64,000 nt of DNA from an uncultured Polaribacter sp. GTDB taxonomy: Bacteria; Bacteroidota; Bacteroidia; Flavobacteriales; Flavobacteriaceae. Under the pieces are notes generated by a model. That model saw only the letters and a program-made list of their open reading frames with translations, had not been told where the DNA came from and made no database searches. The stretch spans positions 620,001 through 684,000 of the forward strand of contig NZ_CANMBY010000002.1 in NCBI RefSeq assembly GCF_947496195.1. The letters are read 5' to 3'. Position 1 is the first letter of the stretch. Each line of letters begins with the position of its first letter. The position numbers and the translations under genes were made by a program. Below are positions 1 through 10,744 of this stretch, piece by piece.

Positions 1-3000
1 AATAAAGTCATTTTCTTGAACTAAAATTTGGTTAGAAAGTTTAACTAAATACTTTTTAACATCTCCTGTTTTAGACTCAACAATAATTTCTCTATTACCT
101 CTTTTTATTTTACCAAAAGAAACCACACCATCAATCTCTGAAACAACAGATGGGTTAGATGGGTTACGTGCTTCAAATAATTCTGTTACACGTGGTAAAC
201 CTCCAGTAATATCGCCTGCTTTACCAGATTTTCTTGGTATTTTAACTAATGTTTTTCCACTTTCAACAGTATCTCCATCATCAACCATTAAGTGAGCACC
301 AACTGGTAAACTATAAGAACGTAGAGCATTACCATCTTTATCTTCTATAATTAAAGAAGCAATAATTTTCTTATTCTTAGAATCTGTAATTACTTTTTCT
401 TGGAAACCAGTTTGTTCATCAATTTCTACAGAATAATTCATACCCTGCTCTAAATTATCAAACTTAACTTTACCAGCAAATTCAGAAACAATTACACCAT
501 TAAATGGATCCCATTGTACAATAACATCACCTTTCTTAATGGTCTTTCTATCTTTATCAAAAATGATAGAACCATATGGAAGTATGTTTGTACTTTGAGT
601 TATACCTGTTTTCTTATCAACGATTTTAATTTCAGCTGTTCTAGAAATTACGATATCTACTTCATTACCTTCGTTATCTTTTCCTTTAACAGTTCTTAAA
701 TCGTCTATTGTTACATTACCATCAAACTTAGCAACTAACTTATTTTCTTCAGAAATGTTACCTGCAACCCCACCTACGTGGAATGTTCTTAATGTTAACT
801 GTGTACCTGGCTCTCCAATAGATTGTGCTGCAATTACACCAACTGCTTCACCAATTTGAACTTTGTTACGAGTAGATAAACTCTGACCATAACATTTAGC
901 ACAAATACCTTTTGCAGACTCACAAGTTAATGGAGATCTAACTTCTACAGAATCAATTCCAGATTTTTCAACTTTTTCTGCTAATTGTGCAGTAATTGGT
1001 TGATTAGCTTCTATTAAAATTTCATCCGTTAATGGATCATATACATTTTGTAAAGATATACGACCTTCAATTCTATCTGATAAAGATTCTACAATCTCAT
1101 CATTTTTCTTTAAAGGAGTAACTTCTAATCCTCTCAATGTACCACAATCTTCTTCGTTAATAATAACATCTTGTGAAACATCTACTAAACGTCTTGTTAA
1201 GTAGCCAGCATCTGCCGTTTTTAAAGCGGTATCTGCTAATCCTTTACGAGCTCCGTGAGTTGAGATAAAGTATTCTAAGATTGATAACCCTTCTTTAAAG
1301 TTAGAAAGAATTGGGTTTTCAATAATTTCACCACCACCAGCAGTAGATTTTTTAGGCTTAGCCATTAATCCACGCATACCAGTTAACTGACGAATTTGCT
1401 CTTTAGAACCCCTTGCTCCAGAATCTAACATCATATATACTGAGTTAAATCCTTGTTGGTCTTCACGTAAACGTTTCATAGATAACTCAGTTAATCTGTT
1501 GTTGGTAGAACCCCAAACATCAATTACCTGATTGTAACGCTCTTTTTGCGTTAACATACCCATGTTATAATTCATTACAATACCATCTACTTCTTTGTTT
1601 GCTTCTTCAATCATAGATTGTTTTTCAGCAGGAATAATGATATCTCCTAATGAGAATGATAAACCACCTTCAAAGGCAAATTTATATCCCATATTTTTTA
1701 TTTCATCTAAGAATGCACCTGTTGTTGGTATATCTGTAGCTTTTAAAATACCACCAATAATACCTCTTAAGTTTTTCTTAGTTAATACTTCATTGATGTA
1801 ACCAGCAGCAGCAGGAACTTTCTCATTAAATAAAACTCTACCTACAGTAGTTTCTATAATTTTAGTTACTTGCTCGCCATTTTCATCTAAATCTTGAGTT
1901 CTTACTTTAATACCAGCATTTAAATCAACTTTTTCTTCGTTAAAAGCAATAGTTACTTCTTCTGGTGAATAGAAAGTTAATCCTTCTCCTTTAACAGGAA
2001 CTTCTGGAGTAGACTTTCTTTCTTTAGTCATATAATATAGACCTAATACCATATCCTGAGAAGGTACAGTAACAGGAGCCCCATTTGCAGGATTTAAGAT
2101 ATTATGAGAAGCTAACATTAATAATTGTGCTTCTAAAATAGCTTCTGGTCCTAAAGGTAAGTGAACCGCCATTTGATCTCCATCAAAATCGGCATTAAAT
2201 GCAGAACATGCTAAAGGATGTAATTGTATTGCTTTCCCTTCAATTAACTTTGGTTGGAAAGCTTGAATACCAAGTCTGTGTAATGTAGGAGCCCTGTTTA
2301 ATAAAACTGGATGTCCTTTAATTACATTTTCTAAAATATCCCAAACAACTGGTTCTTTTCTATCTATAATTTTCTTTGCAGATTTAACTGTTTTTACAAT
2401 TCCTCTTTCAATCAATTTTCTGATTACAAAAGGCTTGTAAAGTTCAGCTGCCATATCTTTTGGCAATCCACATTCAGATAATTTCATTTCAGGTCCAACA
2501 ACAATTACAGAACGTGCAGAATAATCAACACGCTTACCTAATAAGTTTTGACGGAAACGACCTTGTTTACCTTTTAATGAATCTGATAAAGATTTTAATG
2601 GTCTGTTAGATTCAGTTTTTACTGCAGATGATTTACGTGTGTTATCAAATAATGAATCTACAGATTCTTGTAACATACGTTTTTCGTTACGTAAAATAAC
2701 TTCTGGAGCTTTTATTTCAACTAATCTTTTTAAACGATTATTTCTAATAATAACTCTTCTATATAAATCATTTAAATCAGATGTTGCAAAACGACCACCA
2801 TCTAAAGGCACTAATGGACGTAATTCTGGCGGAATTACTGGAATTGCCTTCATAATCATCCACTCAGGATTGTTTTCTCTATTTTTTTGAGAATCTCTGA
2901 ACGCTTCAACAACATTTAAACGCTTTAATGCTTCTGTTTTACGTTGTTTAGAAGTTTCTGTATTTGCTTTGTGTCTTAATTGGAATGATAACTCATCTAA

Positions 3001-3618
3001 ATCGATACGAGCTAATAAATCAATTAAACATTCTGCACCCATCTTAGCAATAAACTTGTTTGGGTCTGTATCTTCTAAATACTGATTATCTTGTGGTAAC
3101 TCATCAACAATATCTAAATATTCTTCTTCTGTTAAGAAGTCCATTTTTTGTAATGGTTCACCTTCTGCATTTTTAGCAATACCTGGTTGAATTACTACAT
3201 AACGTTCGTAGTAAATAATCATATCTAACTTTTTAGAAGGTAAACCTAAAAGGTAACCCATTTTGTTAGGTAATGATCTAAAGTACCAAATATGAGCAAC
3301 AGGAACTACTAAATTAATGTGTCCTACTCTATCTCTACGTACTTTCTTTTCAGTTACTTCTACACCACATCTATCACAAACTATCCCCTTGTAACGTATT
3401 CTTTTGTATTTACCACAAGCACACTCATAATCCTTTACAGGACCAAAAATACGCTCACAGAATAAACCATCACGTTCAGGTTTGTGCGTACGATAGTTTA
3501 TGGTTTCTGGTTTTAAAACTTCTCCTTTAGAAACTTCTAATATAGCTTCTGGAGATGATAAACCAATTGAGATTTTATTAAACTTTTTTACAGTGTATTT
3601 CTCTTGTCTTCTTGCCAT
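1..3618 (-). CDS. rpoC: RNA polymerase subunit beta' (partial, 3' end outside window)
   Basis: Largest subunit of RNA polymerase; it carries the active-site magnesium loop and half of the DNA clamp. 1206 codons are visible. The family in Bacteroidota is about 1430 residues, so roughly the last 220 lie beyond base 1. The protein starts [10 protein letters not shown] at the ATG ending at 3618, matching relatives. A Cys-rich zinc ribbon lies near residues 63-88, the catalytic [12 protein letters not shown] motif begins at residue 475 (2161-2196), and a second zinc site with CAKCYG is near residue 900. It follows rpoB by 72 bases, and that spacer is almost filled by a long palindrome. No Shine-Dalgarno sequence is present, as usual for this phylum. 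Confidence 0.98.
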   Translation of the reverse strand, partial: MARRQEKYTVKKFNKISIGLSSPEAILEVSKGEVLKPETINYRTHKPERDGLFCERIFGPVKDYECACGKYKRIRYKGIVCDRCGVEVTEKKVRRDRVGHINLVVPVAHIWYFRSLPNKMGYLLGLPSKKLDMIIYYERYVVIQPGIAKNAEGEPLQKMDFLTEEEYLDIVDELPQDNQYLEDTDPNKFIAKMGAECLIDLLARIDLDELSFQLRHKANTETSKQRKTEALKRLNVVEAFRDSQKNRENNPEWMIMKAIPVIPPELRPLVPLDGGRFATSDLNDLYRRVIIRNNRLKRLVEIKAPEVILRNEKRMLQESVDSLFDNTRKSSAVKTESNRPLKSLSDSLKGKQGRFRQNLLGKRVDYSARSVIVVGPEMKLSECGLPKDMAAELYKPFVIRKLIERGIVKTVKSAKKIIDRKEPVVWDILENVIKGHPVLLNRAPTLHRLGIQAFQPKLIEGKAIQLHPLACSAFNADFDGDQMAVHLPLGPEAILEAQLLMLASHNILNPANGAPVTVPSQDMVLGLYYMTKERKSTPEVPVKGEGLTFYSPEEVTIAFNEEKVDLNAGIKVRTQDLDENGEQVTKIIETTVGRVLFNEKVPAAAGYINEVLTKKNLRGIIGGILKATDIPTTGAFLDEIKNMGYKFAFEGGLSFSLGDIIIPAEKQSMIEEANKEVDGIVMNYNMGMLTQKERYNQVIDVWGSTNNRLTELSMKRLREDQQGFNSVYMMLDSGARGSKEQIRQLTGMRGLMAKPKKSTAGGGEIIENPILSNFKEGLSILEYFISTHGARKGLADTALKTADAGYLTRRLVDVSQDVIINEEDCGTLRGLEVTPLKKNDEIVESLSDRIEGRISLQNVYDPLTDEILIEANQPITAQLAEKVEKSGIDSVEVRSPLTCESAKGICAKCYGQSLSTRNKVQIGEAVGVIAAQSIGEPGTQLTLRTFHVGGVAGNISEENKLVAKFDGNVTIDDLRTVKGKDNEGNEVDIVISRTAEIKIVDKKTGITQSTNILPYGSIIFDKDRKTIKKGDVIVQWDPFNGVIVSEFAGKVKFDNLEQGMNYSVEIDEQTGFQEKVITDSKNKKIIASLIIEDKDGNALRSYSLPVGAHLMVDDGDTVESGKTLVKIPRKSGKAGDITGGLPRVTELFEARNPSNPSVVSEIDGVVSFGKIKRGNREIIVESKTGDVKKYLVKLSNQILVQENDFI

Positions 3619-3640
3619 GTCTTTTAATAAGTATAGTTGG

Positions 3641-3683
3641 CAGTAGTCAGTTTCCAATAGAAACTATTGGAAACTGGTTACTG
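3641..3683 (-). repeat. Long palindrome in the rpoB-rpoC spacer
   Basis: Arms CAGTTTCCAATAG (3648-3660) and CTATTGGAAACTG (3664-3676) are perfect complements around a 3-base loop. Outside a 2x2 interruption, CAGTA (3641-3645) pairs with TACTG (3679-3683), giving 18 paired bases. On the transcribed strand it would fold just upstream of the rpoC start. The CAGT-rich composition resembles palindromic intergenic units I associate with flavobacterial genomes; that link is inference. It has no U-tract, so a terminator is unlikely. Confidence 0.8.
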
Positions 3684-3690
3684 AAAAAAT

Positions 3691-6600
3691 TTATTCTTCT
3701 AATCTAACGTCTAAGCCTAAACCTTTAAGTTCGTGCATTAATACGTTAAACGATTCTGGTAAACCTGGTTCAGGCATTTCTTCTCCTTTTACGATACTCT
3801 CGTAAGTTTTAGCTCTACCCATAACATCATCAGATTTTACAGTTAAGATTTCTCTTAAGATACTTGATGCTCCATATGCTTCAAGTGCCCAAACTTCCAT
3901 CTCTCCAAAACGCTGACCACCAAATTGTGCTTTACCACCTAATGGTTGTTGAGTAATTAATGAGTAAGGCCCAATAGAACGCGCGTGCATTTTATCTTCA
4001 ATCATGTGACCTAACTTAATCATGTAAATTACACCTACAGTTGCAGGTTGATCAAAACGTTTACCTGTACCTCCATCATATAAATATGTGTGTCCAAATC
4101 TTGGAACACCAGCTTCGTCTGTATATTTATTGATCTCATCTAAAGAAGCTCCATCAAAAATTGGTGTAGCATATTTCTTATCTAATTTTTGACCTGCCCA
4201 ACCAAGAACAGTTTCATAAATCTGACCAATATTCATACGAGATGGTACCCCTAATGGATTTAAAACGATATCAACAGGAGTTCCATCTTCTAAGAAAGGC
4301 ATATCTTCTGCTCTTACAATTCTTGCAACAATACCTTTGTTTCCATGACGTCCAGCCATTTTATCACCCACTTTTAACTTACGTTTTTTAGCGATGTAAA
4401 TTTTAGCTAATTTTAAAATTCCAGCTGGTAACTCATCACCTACAGAAATTGTAAATTTTTGACGACGTAAAGATCCTTGTAAATCGTTTACTTTTATTTT
4501 ATAGTTATGAACTAATTCACCAACTAATTTGTTTAAATCTTCATCAGTTGTCCAAGTACCTGTTAAATGCACATAGTCATCTACAGAGTTTAACATTTTA
4601 AGTGTATATTTTTTACCTTTTGGTAATACTTCTTCACCTAAATCATTAAATACACCTTGTGATGTTTTACCACTAACAAGGTTAAATAACTTTTCTATTA
4701 ACTGGTCTTTTAAACTTTCGAACTTAGATACAAAAGATTGCTCTAAAGTAGCTACTGCTTCTTTATCTCTTAATCTCTTATTTTTATCTTTTACAGCTCT
4801 TTTGAATAATTTTTTATCAATTACTACACCTCTTAATGAAGGAGAAGCTTTTAATGATGCGTCTTTTACATCACCTGCTTTATCACCAAAAATGGCACGT
4901 AATAATTTTTCTTCTGGAGTTGGATCTGATTCTCCTTTTGGTGTAATCTTACCAATTAAGATATCACCAGGATTCACTTCTGCTCCAATTCTAATCATTC
5001 CATTTTCATCTAAATCTTTAGTAGCTTCTTCAGAAACGTTTGGAATATCATTAGTTAACTCTTCAGTTCCTAATTTTGTATCTCTTACGTCTAAAGAATA
5101 CTCATCAATATGTATAGATGTAAATATATCTTCTCGAACAACTTTTTCAGAAATCACGATGGCATCCTCAAAGTTATACCCTTTCCAAGGCATAAAGGCT
5201 ACTTTCATATTTCTACCTAAAGCTAATTCTCCTTGTTGTGTTGCATAACCTTCACAAAGTACTTGTCCTTCCTCTACTCTATCACCTCTTTTAACAATTG
5301 GCTTTAGGTTAATTGAAGTACCTTGGTTCGTTTTTCTAAATTTAATTAAGTCATAAGTAACTTCATCAGAATCGAAACTTACTAAGTTTTCTTCTTCAGT
5401 TCTATCATGCTTAATTGTAATTTTGTTTGCATCTACATAAGTTACAACACCTTTACCTTCTGCGTTAATTAAGATTCTAGAATCTTTAGCAACTCTTCTT
5501 TCTAATCCTGTACCTACAATTGGTGCTTCAGGACGTAATAAAGGAACAGCTTGACGCATCATGTTAGATCCCATTAATGCACGGTTTGCATCATCATGTT
5601 CTAAGAAAGGAATTAACGATGCAGAAATTGATGCAATTTGATTTGGAGCAACGTCCATATAATCAATAACATCTGGAGTAACTACAGGGAAATCGCCTTC
5701 TTCACGAGCAATAACTCTGTCTGTAGCAAAACTTCCATCTTCATTTAATGCTAAATTAGATTGAGCAATTTTCTTACCTTCTTCTTCTTCTGCACTTAAA
5801 TAAATTGGCTCTTCCTTAGCAACAACTCCATTACTAACTTTTCTATAAGGTGTTTCAATAAATCCTAAGTTATTCACTTTTGCAAAAACAGAAAGTGAAG
5901 AAATTAAACCAATATTTGGTCCTTCAGGAGTTTCAATTGGACATAAACGTCCATAATGTGTATAGTGTACATCACGTACCTCGAAACCAGCTCTTTCTCT
6001 TGATAAACCTCCAGGTCCAAGTGCAGATAATCTACGCTTGTGAGTAATCTCTGCTAATGGATTGGTTTGATCCATAAATTGAGATAATTGGTTTGTACCA
6101 AAGAATGAGTTAATTACTGATGATAATGTTTTTGCATTAATTAAGTCAATAGGTGTAAAAACTTCATTATCACGAACGTTCATACGCTCACGAATAGTTC
6201 TTGCCATACGTGCTAAACCAACACCAAACTGACCAGCTAATTGCTCACCTACAGTACGAACACGTCTGTTAGATAAGTGATCTATATCATCTACTTCTGC
6301 TTTAGAATTGATTAACTCAATTAAATATTTAATGATTGTAATAATATCTAATTTTGTTAATACTTTTTCATCCATATCAACATCTAACTGAAGTTTAGTG
6401 TTCATTCTAAAACGACCTACTTCACCTAAATTATAACGTTGTTCTGAGAAAAATAATTTATCTATAATTCCTCTTGCAGTCTCTTCATCTGGCGGTTCTG
6501 CATTACGTAATTGTCTATAGATATGCTCAACAGCCTCTTTTTCTGAGTTTGTTGGATCTTTTTGTAGTGTATTGTGAATAATAGCATAGTCTGCCATTTG

Positions 6601-7500
6601 ATTATCTTCTTTATGAAGTAAAATCGTTTTAGCACCTGCTTCAATTATTTCATCAATATGTTCTTTTTCTAAAATAGTATCTCTATCAAAAATGATTTCA
6701 TTTCTTTCGATAGATACTACTTCACCTGTATCTTCATCAACAAAGTCTTCAAACCAAGTTTTAAGAACTCTTGCTGCTAATTTACGTCCTAATACTTTTT
6801 TAAGTCCTGCTTTGGAAACTTTAATTTCTTCAGCAAGATCAAAGATTTCTAAAATATCTTTATCTCTTTCAAAACCAATGGCTCTGAATAAAGTGGTTAC
6901 TGGTAATTTTTTCTTTCTATCAATGTAAGCATACATTACTTGATTGATATCTGTAGCAAATTCTATCCAAGAACCTTTAAAAGGAATTACTCTTGCTGAA
7001 TATAATTTTGTACCATTTGCGTGGAAAGATTGTCCAAAGAAAACTCCTGGAGATCTGTGAAGTTGAGAAACAACAACACGTTCAGCACCATTAATAACAA
7101 ATGTTCCAGAGTTAGTCATATAAGGAATTGTACCTAAATACACATCTTGAACAATAGTTTCAAAATCTTCGTGCTCTGGATCTGTACAATATAATTTAAG
7201 ACGAGCTTTTAAAGGAACACTGTAAGTAAGACCTCTTTCTATACATTCTTGAATGCTATATCTTGGTGGGTCTACAAAGTAATCTAAAAACTCTAATACA
7301 AATTGATTTCTTGTATCTGTGATTGGAAAGTTATCCATGAAGGTTTTGTACAAACCTTCTTCACCTCTTTCTTCTGCTTTTGTTTGAAGTTGGAAAAAAT
7401 CTTGGAAAGATTTTACCTGAATATCCAAGAAATCTGGATACTCTTTAATCATTTGAGAAGTTGCGAAGTTGATTCTTTCAGTAGTGTTTTTCGTTGCCAA
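3691..7500 (-). CDS. rpoB: RNA polymerase subunit beta
   Basis: Second-largest RNA polymerase subunit, forming the catalytic cleft and the rifampicin pocket. The conserved region with [16 protein letters not shown] and the following [13 protein letters not shown] is present, and the C-terminal [18 protein letters not shown] block is intact. The reading frame is open back to a GTG at 7557, but similarity to relatives begins with [13 protein letters not shown] therefore place the start at the TTG ending at 7500, giving 1269 residues; the 19 extra N-terminal residues look like translated leader. The gene lies between rplL and rpoC in the classical order. No frameshift or odd composition was seen. 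Confidence 0.96.
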   Translation of the reverse strand: MATKNTTERINFATSQMIKEYPDFLDIQVKSFQDFFQLQTKAEERGEEGLYKTFMDNFPITDTRNQFVLEFLDYFVDPPRYSIQECIERGLTYSVPLKARLKLYCTDPEHEDFETIVQDVYLGTIPYMTNSGTFVINGAERVVVSQLHRSPGVFFGQSFHANGTKLYSARVIPFKGSWIEFATDINQVMYAYIDRKKKLPVTTLFRAIGFERDKDILEIFDLAEEIKVSKAGLKKVLGRKLAARVLKTWFEDFVDEDTGEVVSIERNEIIFDRDTILEKEHIDEIIEAGAKTILLHKEDNQMADYAIIHNTLQKDPTNSEKEAVEHIYRQLRNAEPPDEETARGIIDKLFFSEQRYNLGEVGRFRMNTKLQLDVDMDEKVLTKLDIITIIKYLIELINSKAEVDDIDHLSNRRVRTVGEQLAGQFGVGLARMARTIRERMNVRDNEVFTPIDLINAKTLSSVINSFFGTNQLSQFMDQTNPLAEITHKRRLSALGPGGLSRERAGFEVRDVHYTHYGRLCPIETPEGPNIGLISSLSVFAKVNNLGFIETPYRKVSNGVVAKEEPIYLSAEEEEGKKIAQSNLALNEDGSFATDRVIAREEGDFPVVTPDVIDYMDVAPNQIASISASLIPFLEHDDANRALMGSNMMRQAVPLLRPEAPIVGTGLERRVAKDSRILINAEGKGVVTYVDANKITIKHDRTEEENLVSFDSDEVTYDLIKFRKTNQGTSINLKPIVKRGDRVEEGQVLCEGYATQQGELALGRNMKVAFMPWKGYNFEDAIVISEKVVREDIFTSIHIDEYSLDVRDTKLGTEELTNDIPNVSEEATKDLDENGMIRIGAEVNPGDILIGKITPKGESDPTPEEKLLRAIFGDKAGDVKDASLKASPSLRGVVIDKKLFKRAVKDKNKRLRDKEAVATLEQSFVSKFESLKDQLIEKLFNLVSGKTSQGVFNDLGEEVLPKGKKYTLKMLNSVDDYVHLTGTWTTDEDLNKLVGELVHNYKIKVNDLQGSLRRQKFTISVGDELPAGILKLAKIYIAKKRKLKVGDKMAGRHGNKGIVARIVRAEDMPFLEDGTPVDIVLNPLGVPSRMNIGQIYETVLGWAGQKLDKKYATPIFDGASLDEINKYTDEAGVPRFGHTYLYDGGTGKRFDQPATVGVIYMIKLGHMIEDKMHARSIGPYSLITQQPLGGKAQFGGQRFGEMEVWALEAYGASSILREILTVKSDDVMGRAKTYESIVKGEEMPEPGLPESFNVLMHELKGLGLDVRLEE

Positions 7501-7562
7501 AAGAGAATATATTTTTTGATTAAAAATCTGATTAAAATAAAGAACGAATATATACACAAAAT

Positions 7563-7640
7563 GGTTTAGGCCTAAAACATAACGTTTTAGTACCTAAACC
7601 TATATTTGTTTTCCCGTTTTTGAACTCTTCAAAAAGCGGG
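7563..7640 (-). promoter_or_regulatory. Two hairpins in the rplL-rpoB leader (attenuator or RNase site candidate)
   Basis: The first hairpin is a two-step stem: GGTTTAGG (7563-7570) pairs with CCTAAACC (7593-7600), and CTAAAAC (7572-7578) pairs with GTTTTAG (7584-7590) around a 5-base loop. The second joins CCCG plus TTTTTGAA (7613-7624) with TTCAAAAA plus CGGG (7628-7640), with one bulged base and a 3-base loop. In E. coli the same spacer holds a partial terminator and an RNase III site that set rpoBC output relative to the ribosomal proteins. A similar role here is inferred from position and structure only. Confidence 0.55.
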
Positions 7641-7649
7641 AGTAATAGC

Positions 7650-8027
7650 TTACTTAAGCTCTACTTCAGCTCCTGCTTCTTCTAAAGATTTTTTAAGACC
7701 TTCTGCCTCATCTTTAGATACACCTTCTTTAACTGCTGCTGGAGCGCTATCTACGATACCTTTAGCTTCTTTTAATCCTAAACCAGTTAATTCTTTAACT
7801 AATTTTACAACTGCTAATTTAGAACCACCAGCTGCTTTTAAGATTACGTCGAATTCAGTTTGCTCTTCACCTGCATCATCTCCACCACCTGCTGCTGGAC
7901 CTGCTACTGCTACTGCAGCTGCTGCTGGCTCAATACCATATTCGTCTTTTAAAATAGTAGCTAATTCGTTAACTTCTTTTACTGTTAAGTTAACTAATTG
8001 TTCTGCGAAATCTTTTAAATCTGCCAT
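7650..8027 (-). CDS. rplL: 50S ribosomal protein L7/L12 (bL12)
   Basis: Stalk protein that recruits translation factors to the large subunit. At 125 residues it is of normal length. It has the N-terminal dimerisation helix ([15 protein letters not shown]), an Ala/Gly-rich hinge near residues 35-52, and the C-terminal factor-binding domain with KTKVKEV-type features here reading [12 protein letters not shown]. It sits 50 bases after rplJ, the usual partner, since L10 anchors L12 dimers on the ribosome. The following spacer to rpoB contains two hairpins, which may let it be made in excess over RNA polymerase. Confidence 0.98.
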   Translation of the reverse strand: MADLKDFAEQLVNLTVKEVNELATILKDEYGIEPAAAAVAVAGPAAGGGDDAGEEQTEFDVILKAAGGSKLAVVKLVKELTGLGLKEAKGIVDSAPAAVKEGVSKDEAEGLKKSLEEAGAEVELK

Positions 8028-8077
8028 TTTAATTGTTTTTAAAAATTTTGTTTTATTATAGTTTATTTGTGCGCTAA

Positions 8078-8596
8078 TTATTTTTCAGATAATGTTTTTA
8101 TAATACCTGAAAGTGTTTGTCCACCAGATTGTAATGCTGAAACAACATTCTTAGCTGGCGATTGTAATAATCCAATGATTTCTCCAATTAATTCTTCTCT
8201 AGACTTGATATCTACTAAAGCATCTAATTGATCATCACCAATATAAACAGACTCTTCTGCAAAAGCCCCTTTTAATAATGGTCTATCTTTGGATTTTTTT
8301 CTAAATTCTTTGATTAATTTTGCAGGTGCATTTGCAGCCTCTGCAATCATCATAGAAGTATTACCTTTTAATACTGATGGAAGATCGCCAAAATCTTTAT
8401 CTGACGCCTCCATTGCTTTTGCAAGTAATGTATTTTTAACAACTGATAATTGAACACCAGCTTTAAAACATGCTCTACGTAAGTTTGATGTAGTCTGTGC
8501 ATTTAAACCAGAAATATCTGCTAAATATACAGTGTTAGTATCTGCTAATGTTGCTGTTAAATCTTGTATTACTTGTGATTTTTCCTCTCTTGTCAT
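8078..8596 (-). CDS. rplJ: 50S ribosomal protein L10 (uL10)
   Basis: Base of the ribosomal stalk; it binds 23S rRNA through its N-terminal domain and L12 dimers through its C-terminal helix. At 172 residues it has family length. [13 protein letters not shown] starts the rRNA-binding domain and the C-terminal helix ends [10 protein letters not shown]. It lies 19 bases after rplA. In other bacteria L10 represses its own mRNA through a long leader, but this spacer is too short to hold such a leader, so any such control would have to act elsewhere. Confidence 0.98.
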   Translation of the reverse strand: MTREEKSQVIQDLTATLADTNTVYLADISGLNAQTTSNLRRACFKAGVQLSVVKNTLLAKAMEASDKDFGDLPSVLKGNTSMMIAEAANAPAKLIKEFRKKSKDRPLLKGAFAEESVYIGDDQLDALVDIKSREELIGEIIGLLQSPAKNVVSALQSGGQTLSGIIKTLSEK

Positions 8597-8615
8597 AATG
8601 TTAAGTTTTAACTTA

Positions 8616-9305
8616 TTAAACAGCTTTTACATCAACCTCAATAGAAGGACTCATTGTACTAGACATGTAAACACTCTTTACATAAGTTCCTTTTGCTGCA
8701 GTTGGTTTCAATTTAATAATTGTTTGAATTAATTCGTTAGCATTTTCTTGGATTTTCTTAGCATCAAAAGATACTTTTCCAATTGCTGCATGAACGATAC
8801 CAGTTTTATCAACTTTAAAGTCGATTTTACCTGCTTTTACATCTTGAACAGCTTTAGCTACATCCATTGTTACTGTACCTGTTTTTGGGTTTGGCATTAA
8901 ACCTCTAGGACCTAAAATTCTTCCTAAAGGACCTAATTTACCCATTACACTTGGCATTGTAATAATTACATCTACATCTGTCCAACCTCCTTTAATTTTT
9001 TGAAGGTATTCATCTAACCCAACATAATCTGCACCTGCTTCTTGAGCTTCTGCTTCTTTATCTGGAGTTACTAATGCTAAAACTTTTACATCTTTACCAG
9101 TTCCATGAGGTAATGTTACTACACCTCTAACCATCTGATTAGCTTTACGAGGATCTACTCCTAAACGAATTGCTAAATCTACTGATGCATCAAACTTTAC
9201 ATTAGTAATGTCTTTGACTAGCGCTGAAGCAGCTGCTAAATCATAAGATTGAGATCTATCAATCTTAGCGTAAGCCTCTTTTTGCTTTTTTGTTAATTTT
9301 GCCAT
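8616..9305 (-). CDS. rplA: 50S ribosomal protein L1 (uL1)
   Basis: L1 stalk protein of the large subunit, involved in release of deacylated tRNA; in many bacteria it also represses its own operon. At 229 residues it is full length, with the conserved stretch [15 protein letters not shown] in the second domain around residues 131-145. It lies 20 bases after rplK in the usual rplK-rplA pair. Confidence 0.98.
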   Translation of the reverse strand: MAKLTKKQKEAYAKIDRSQSYDLAAASALVKDITNVKFDASVDLAIRLGVDPRKANQMVRGVVTLPHGTGKDVKVLALVTPDKEAEAQEAGADYVGLDEYLQKIKGGWTDVDVIITMPSVMGKLGPLGRILGPRGLMPNPKTGTVTMDVAKAVQDVKAGKIDFKVDKTGIVHAAIGKVSFDAKKIQENANELIQTIIKLKPTAAKGTYVKSVYMSSTMSPSIEVDVKAV

Positions 9306-9325
9306 TTTACTATTGTTTATAAAGT

Positions 9326-9763
9326 TTATGCTGGTGCATCACCTTTTACTGTTAATCCCATAGAACGAGCTGTACCTGCAATCATTCTCATTGCTGAAGA
9401 AACTTCAAAAGCATTTAAATCTGCCATTTTATCTTCTGCAATTACTTTAATTTGATCCCAAGTAACTGATGCTACTTTCTTTCTGTTTGGTTCTCCTGAA
9501 CCTTTCTTGATTTTGGCCGCTTCTAGTAACTGTACTGCTGCAGGAGGAGTTTTTACAACAAAATCAAACGATTTGTCTTTGAAAACAGTAATAACAACTG
9601 GTAAAACTTTACCTTGTTTGTCTTGCGTTCTTGCATTAAACTGTTTACAGAACTCCATAATGTTAACACCAGCAGCACCTAAAGCGGGTCCAACTGGTGG
9701 CGACGGATTCGCAGCACCTCCCCTTACTTGTAATTTAACTACTTTACTAACTTCTTTTGCCAT
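9326..9763 (-). CDS. rplK: 50S ribosomal protein L11 (uL11)
   Basis: Protein of the GTPase-associated centre; it binds 23S rRNA with its C-terminal domain and is needed for RelA-type stringent activation. At 145 residues it has the expected length. The N-terminal domain holds the proline-rich [15 protein letters not shown] segment, the binding site of thiopeptide antibiotics in the family. It lies 70 bases after nusG; that spacer contains a short ACAAAT/ATTTGT hairpin but no clear promoter. Confidence 0.98.
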   Translation of the reverse strand: MAKEVSKVVKLQVRGGAANPSPPVGPALGAAGVNIMEFCKQFNARTQDKQGKVLPVVITVFKDKSFDFVVKTPPAAVQLLEAAKIKKGSGEPNRKKVASVTWDQIKVIAEDKMADLNAFEVSSAMRMIAGTARSMGLTVKGDAPA

Positions 9764-9833
9764 TTTAAAAATGTTTTGTGACTTGTTTTAATTTGGAAGC
9801 TTAAAAACAAATCGATATATATTTGTGTAACAA

Positions 9834-10382
9834 TTATATCTTTTCTACTTGCATATAACTTAATTCTAATGGTGTTTTTCTTCCAAAGATTTTCACCATT
9901 ACTTCAAGTTTACGCTTTTCTTCATTTACTTTTTCTATAGTTCCATCAAAACCATTAAATGGTCCATCTACAACTTTTACTGTTTCTCCAACATTATATG
10001 GTATTGCAATGTTTTCATCTTGTACAGATAATTCATCCACTTTACCTAACATTCTATTTACTTCAGATTTACGCATTGGTACAGGATCACCTCCTTTAGT
10101 TTCACCTAAAAAACCAATTACTCCAGTAATAGATTTAATAACGTGAGGAACTTCACCAGATAAATTTGCTTCTACCATTATATATCCAGGGAAATAAACT
10201 CTTTCTCTATTTACTTTCTTCCCATTTCTAATCTGAACAACTTTTTCAGTAGGCACAATCACTTGGCTTACATAATCAGATAAACCTACTCTAGAAATTT
10301 CAGTTTCTATATAAGATTTAACTTTATTCTCTTGTCCTCCAATGGCTCTAACAACATACCATTTCATTACTGAATCAGCCAT
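9834..10382 (-). CDS. nusG: Transcription termination/antitermination factor NusG
   Basis: Binds RNA polymerase through its N-terminal NGN domain and links it to Rho or to ribosomal protein S10 through a C-terminal KOW domain. At 182 residues it is normal. The N-terminus reads MKWYVVRAIGGQENKVKSYI after a five-residue lead, and the KOW motif lies near residues 128-160 (VKVVDGPFNGFDGTIEKV). It follows secE by 10 bases, the conserved secE-nusG pair. Confidence 0.98.
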   Translation of the reverse strand: MADSVMKWYVVRAIGGQENKVKSYIETEISRVGLSDYVSQVIVPTEKVVQIRNGKKVNRERVYFPGYIMVEANLSGEVPHVIKSITGVIGFLGETKGGDPVPMRKSEVNRMLGKVDELSVQDENIAIPYNVGETVKVVDGPFNGFDGTIEKVNEEKRKLEVMVKIFGRKTPLELSYMQVEKI

Positions 10383-10392
10383 AATTTATTTC

Positions 10393-10581
10393 TTAAAATA
10401 ATTTGAAAAAGTTATCTAATCCAGTTTGAAAAACGTAATCTATACCAGCAACAGCTAAAGCAAAAAGTATTGTAAATACAGCTACAGTTACTGTTGTCTT
10501 TTGAGCATCTTCTTTAGATATCCACGTCATGTGGTTATTTAATTCATCAAAAGAGTCTTTGATATATTGTATAAAGTTCAT
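10393..10581 (-). CDS. secE: Preprotein translocase subunit SecE
   Basis: Essential single-span subunit of the SecYEG channel. I choose the ATG ending at 10581, giving 62 residues (MNFIQYIKDSFDEL...). A longer frame back to 10626 would read into tRNA-Trp and is not credible. The amphipathic N-terminal helix is followed by the conserved TWISKEDAQKTT region and a membrane helix near residues 30-50. It is short compared with E. coli SecE, which has three membrane spans, but typical of most bacteria. It lies between tRNA-Trp (15 bases upstream) and nusG. Confidence 0.95.
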   Translation of the reverse strand: MNFIQYIKDSFDELNNHMTWISKEDAQKTTVTVAVFTILFALAVAGIDYVFQTGLDNFFKLF

Positions 10582-10596
10582 TTTTCTTCTATTTTG

Positions 10597-10669
10597 CACG
10601 GGTTGAGAGGCTCGAACTCCCGACACCTAGTTTTGGAGACTAGTGCTCTACCAACTGAGCTAAACCCGT
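10597..10669 (-). tRNA. trnW: tRNA-Trp (anticodon CCA)
   Basis: A 73-base cloverleaf: acceptor ACGGGTT pairs with AACCCGT, the D-loop is normal, the anticodon stem CTAGT/ACTAG carries loop CTCCAAA with CCA, and the T-arm has TTCGAGC. The 3' CCA is not encoded. It sits between tuf and secE as in other bacteria and probably shares a transcript with secE-nusG. Confidence 0.97.
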
Positions 10670-10684
10670 TTATTCATTGATAAA

Positions 10685-10708
10685 GGCATCCCGTAAAAAC
10701 GGGACACC
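10685..10708 (-). terminator. Hairpin between tuf and tRNA-Trp
   Basis: GGCATCCCGT (10685-10694) pairs with ACGGGACACC (10699-10708) around AAAA, with two G-U pairs on the transcribed strand. A U-rich tail (TTTATC) follows in the minus direction. A wider pair, TTGATAAA and TTTATCAA, encloses it. It could end tuf transcription, be a partial terminator, or mark RNA processing ahead of tRNA-Trp. Confidence 0.55.
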
Positions 10709-10744
10709 CTTTTATATTTATCAATTAATAAACTAACTTGATTA

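Noticed and set aside
4802..5248. Plus-strand 148-codon frame inside rpoB
   Set aside because: Composition (rich in Ser, Pro, Phe) and position are those of a reverse-strand shadow of a strongly conserved gene.
10582..10626. Upstream extension of secE
   Set aside because: It reads through tRNA-Trp; the ATG ending at 10581 gives the normal SecE length.
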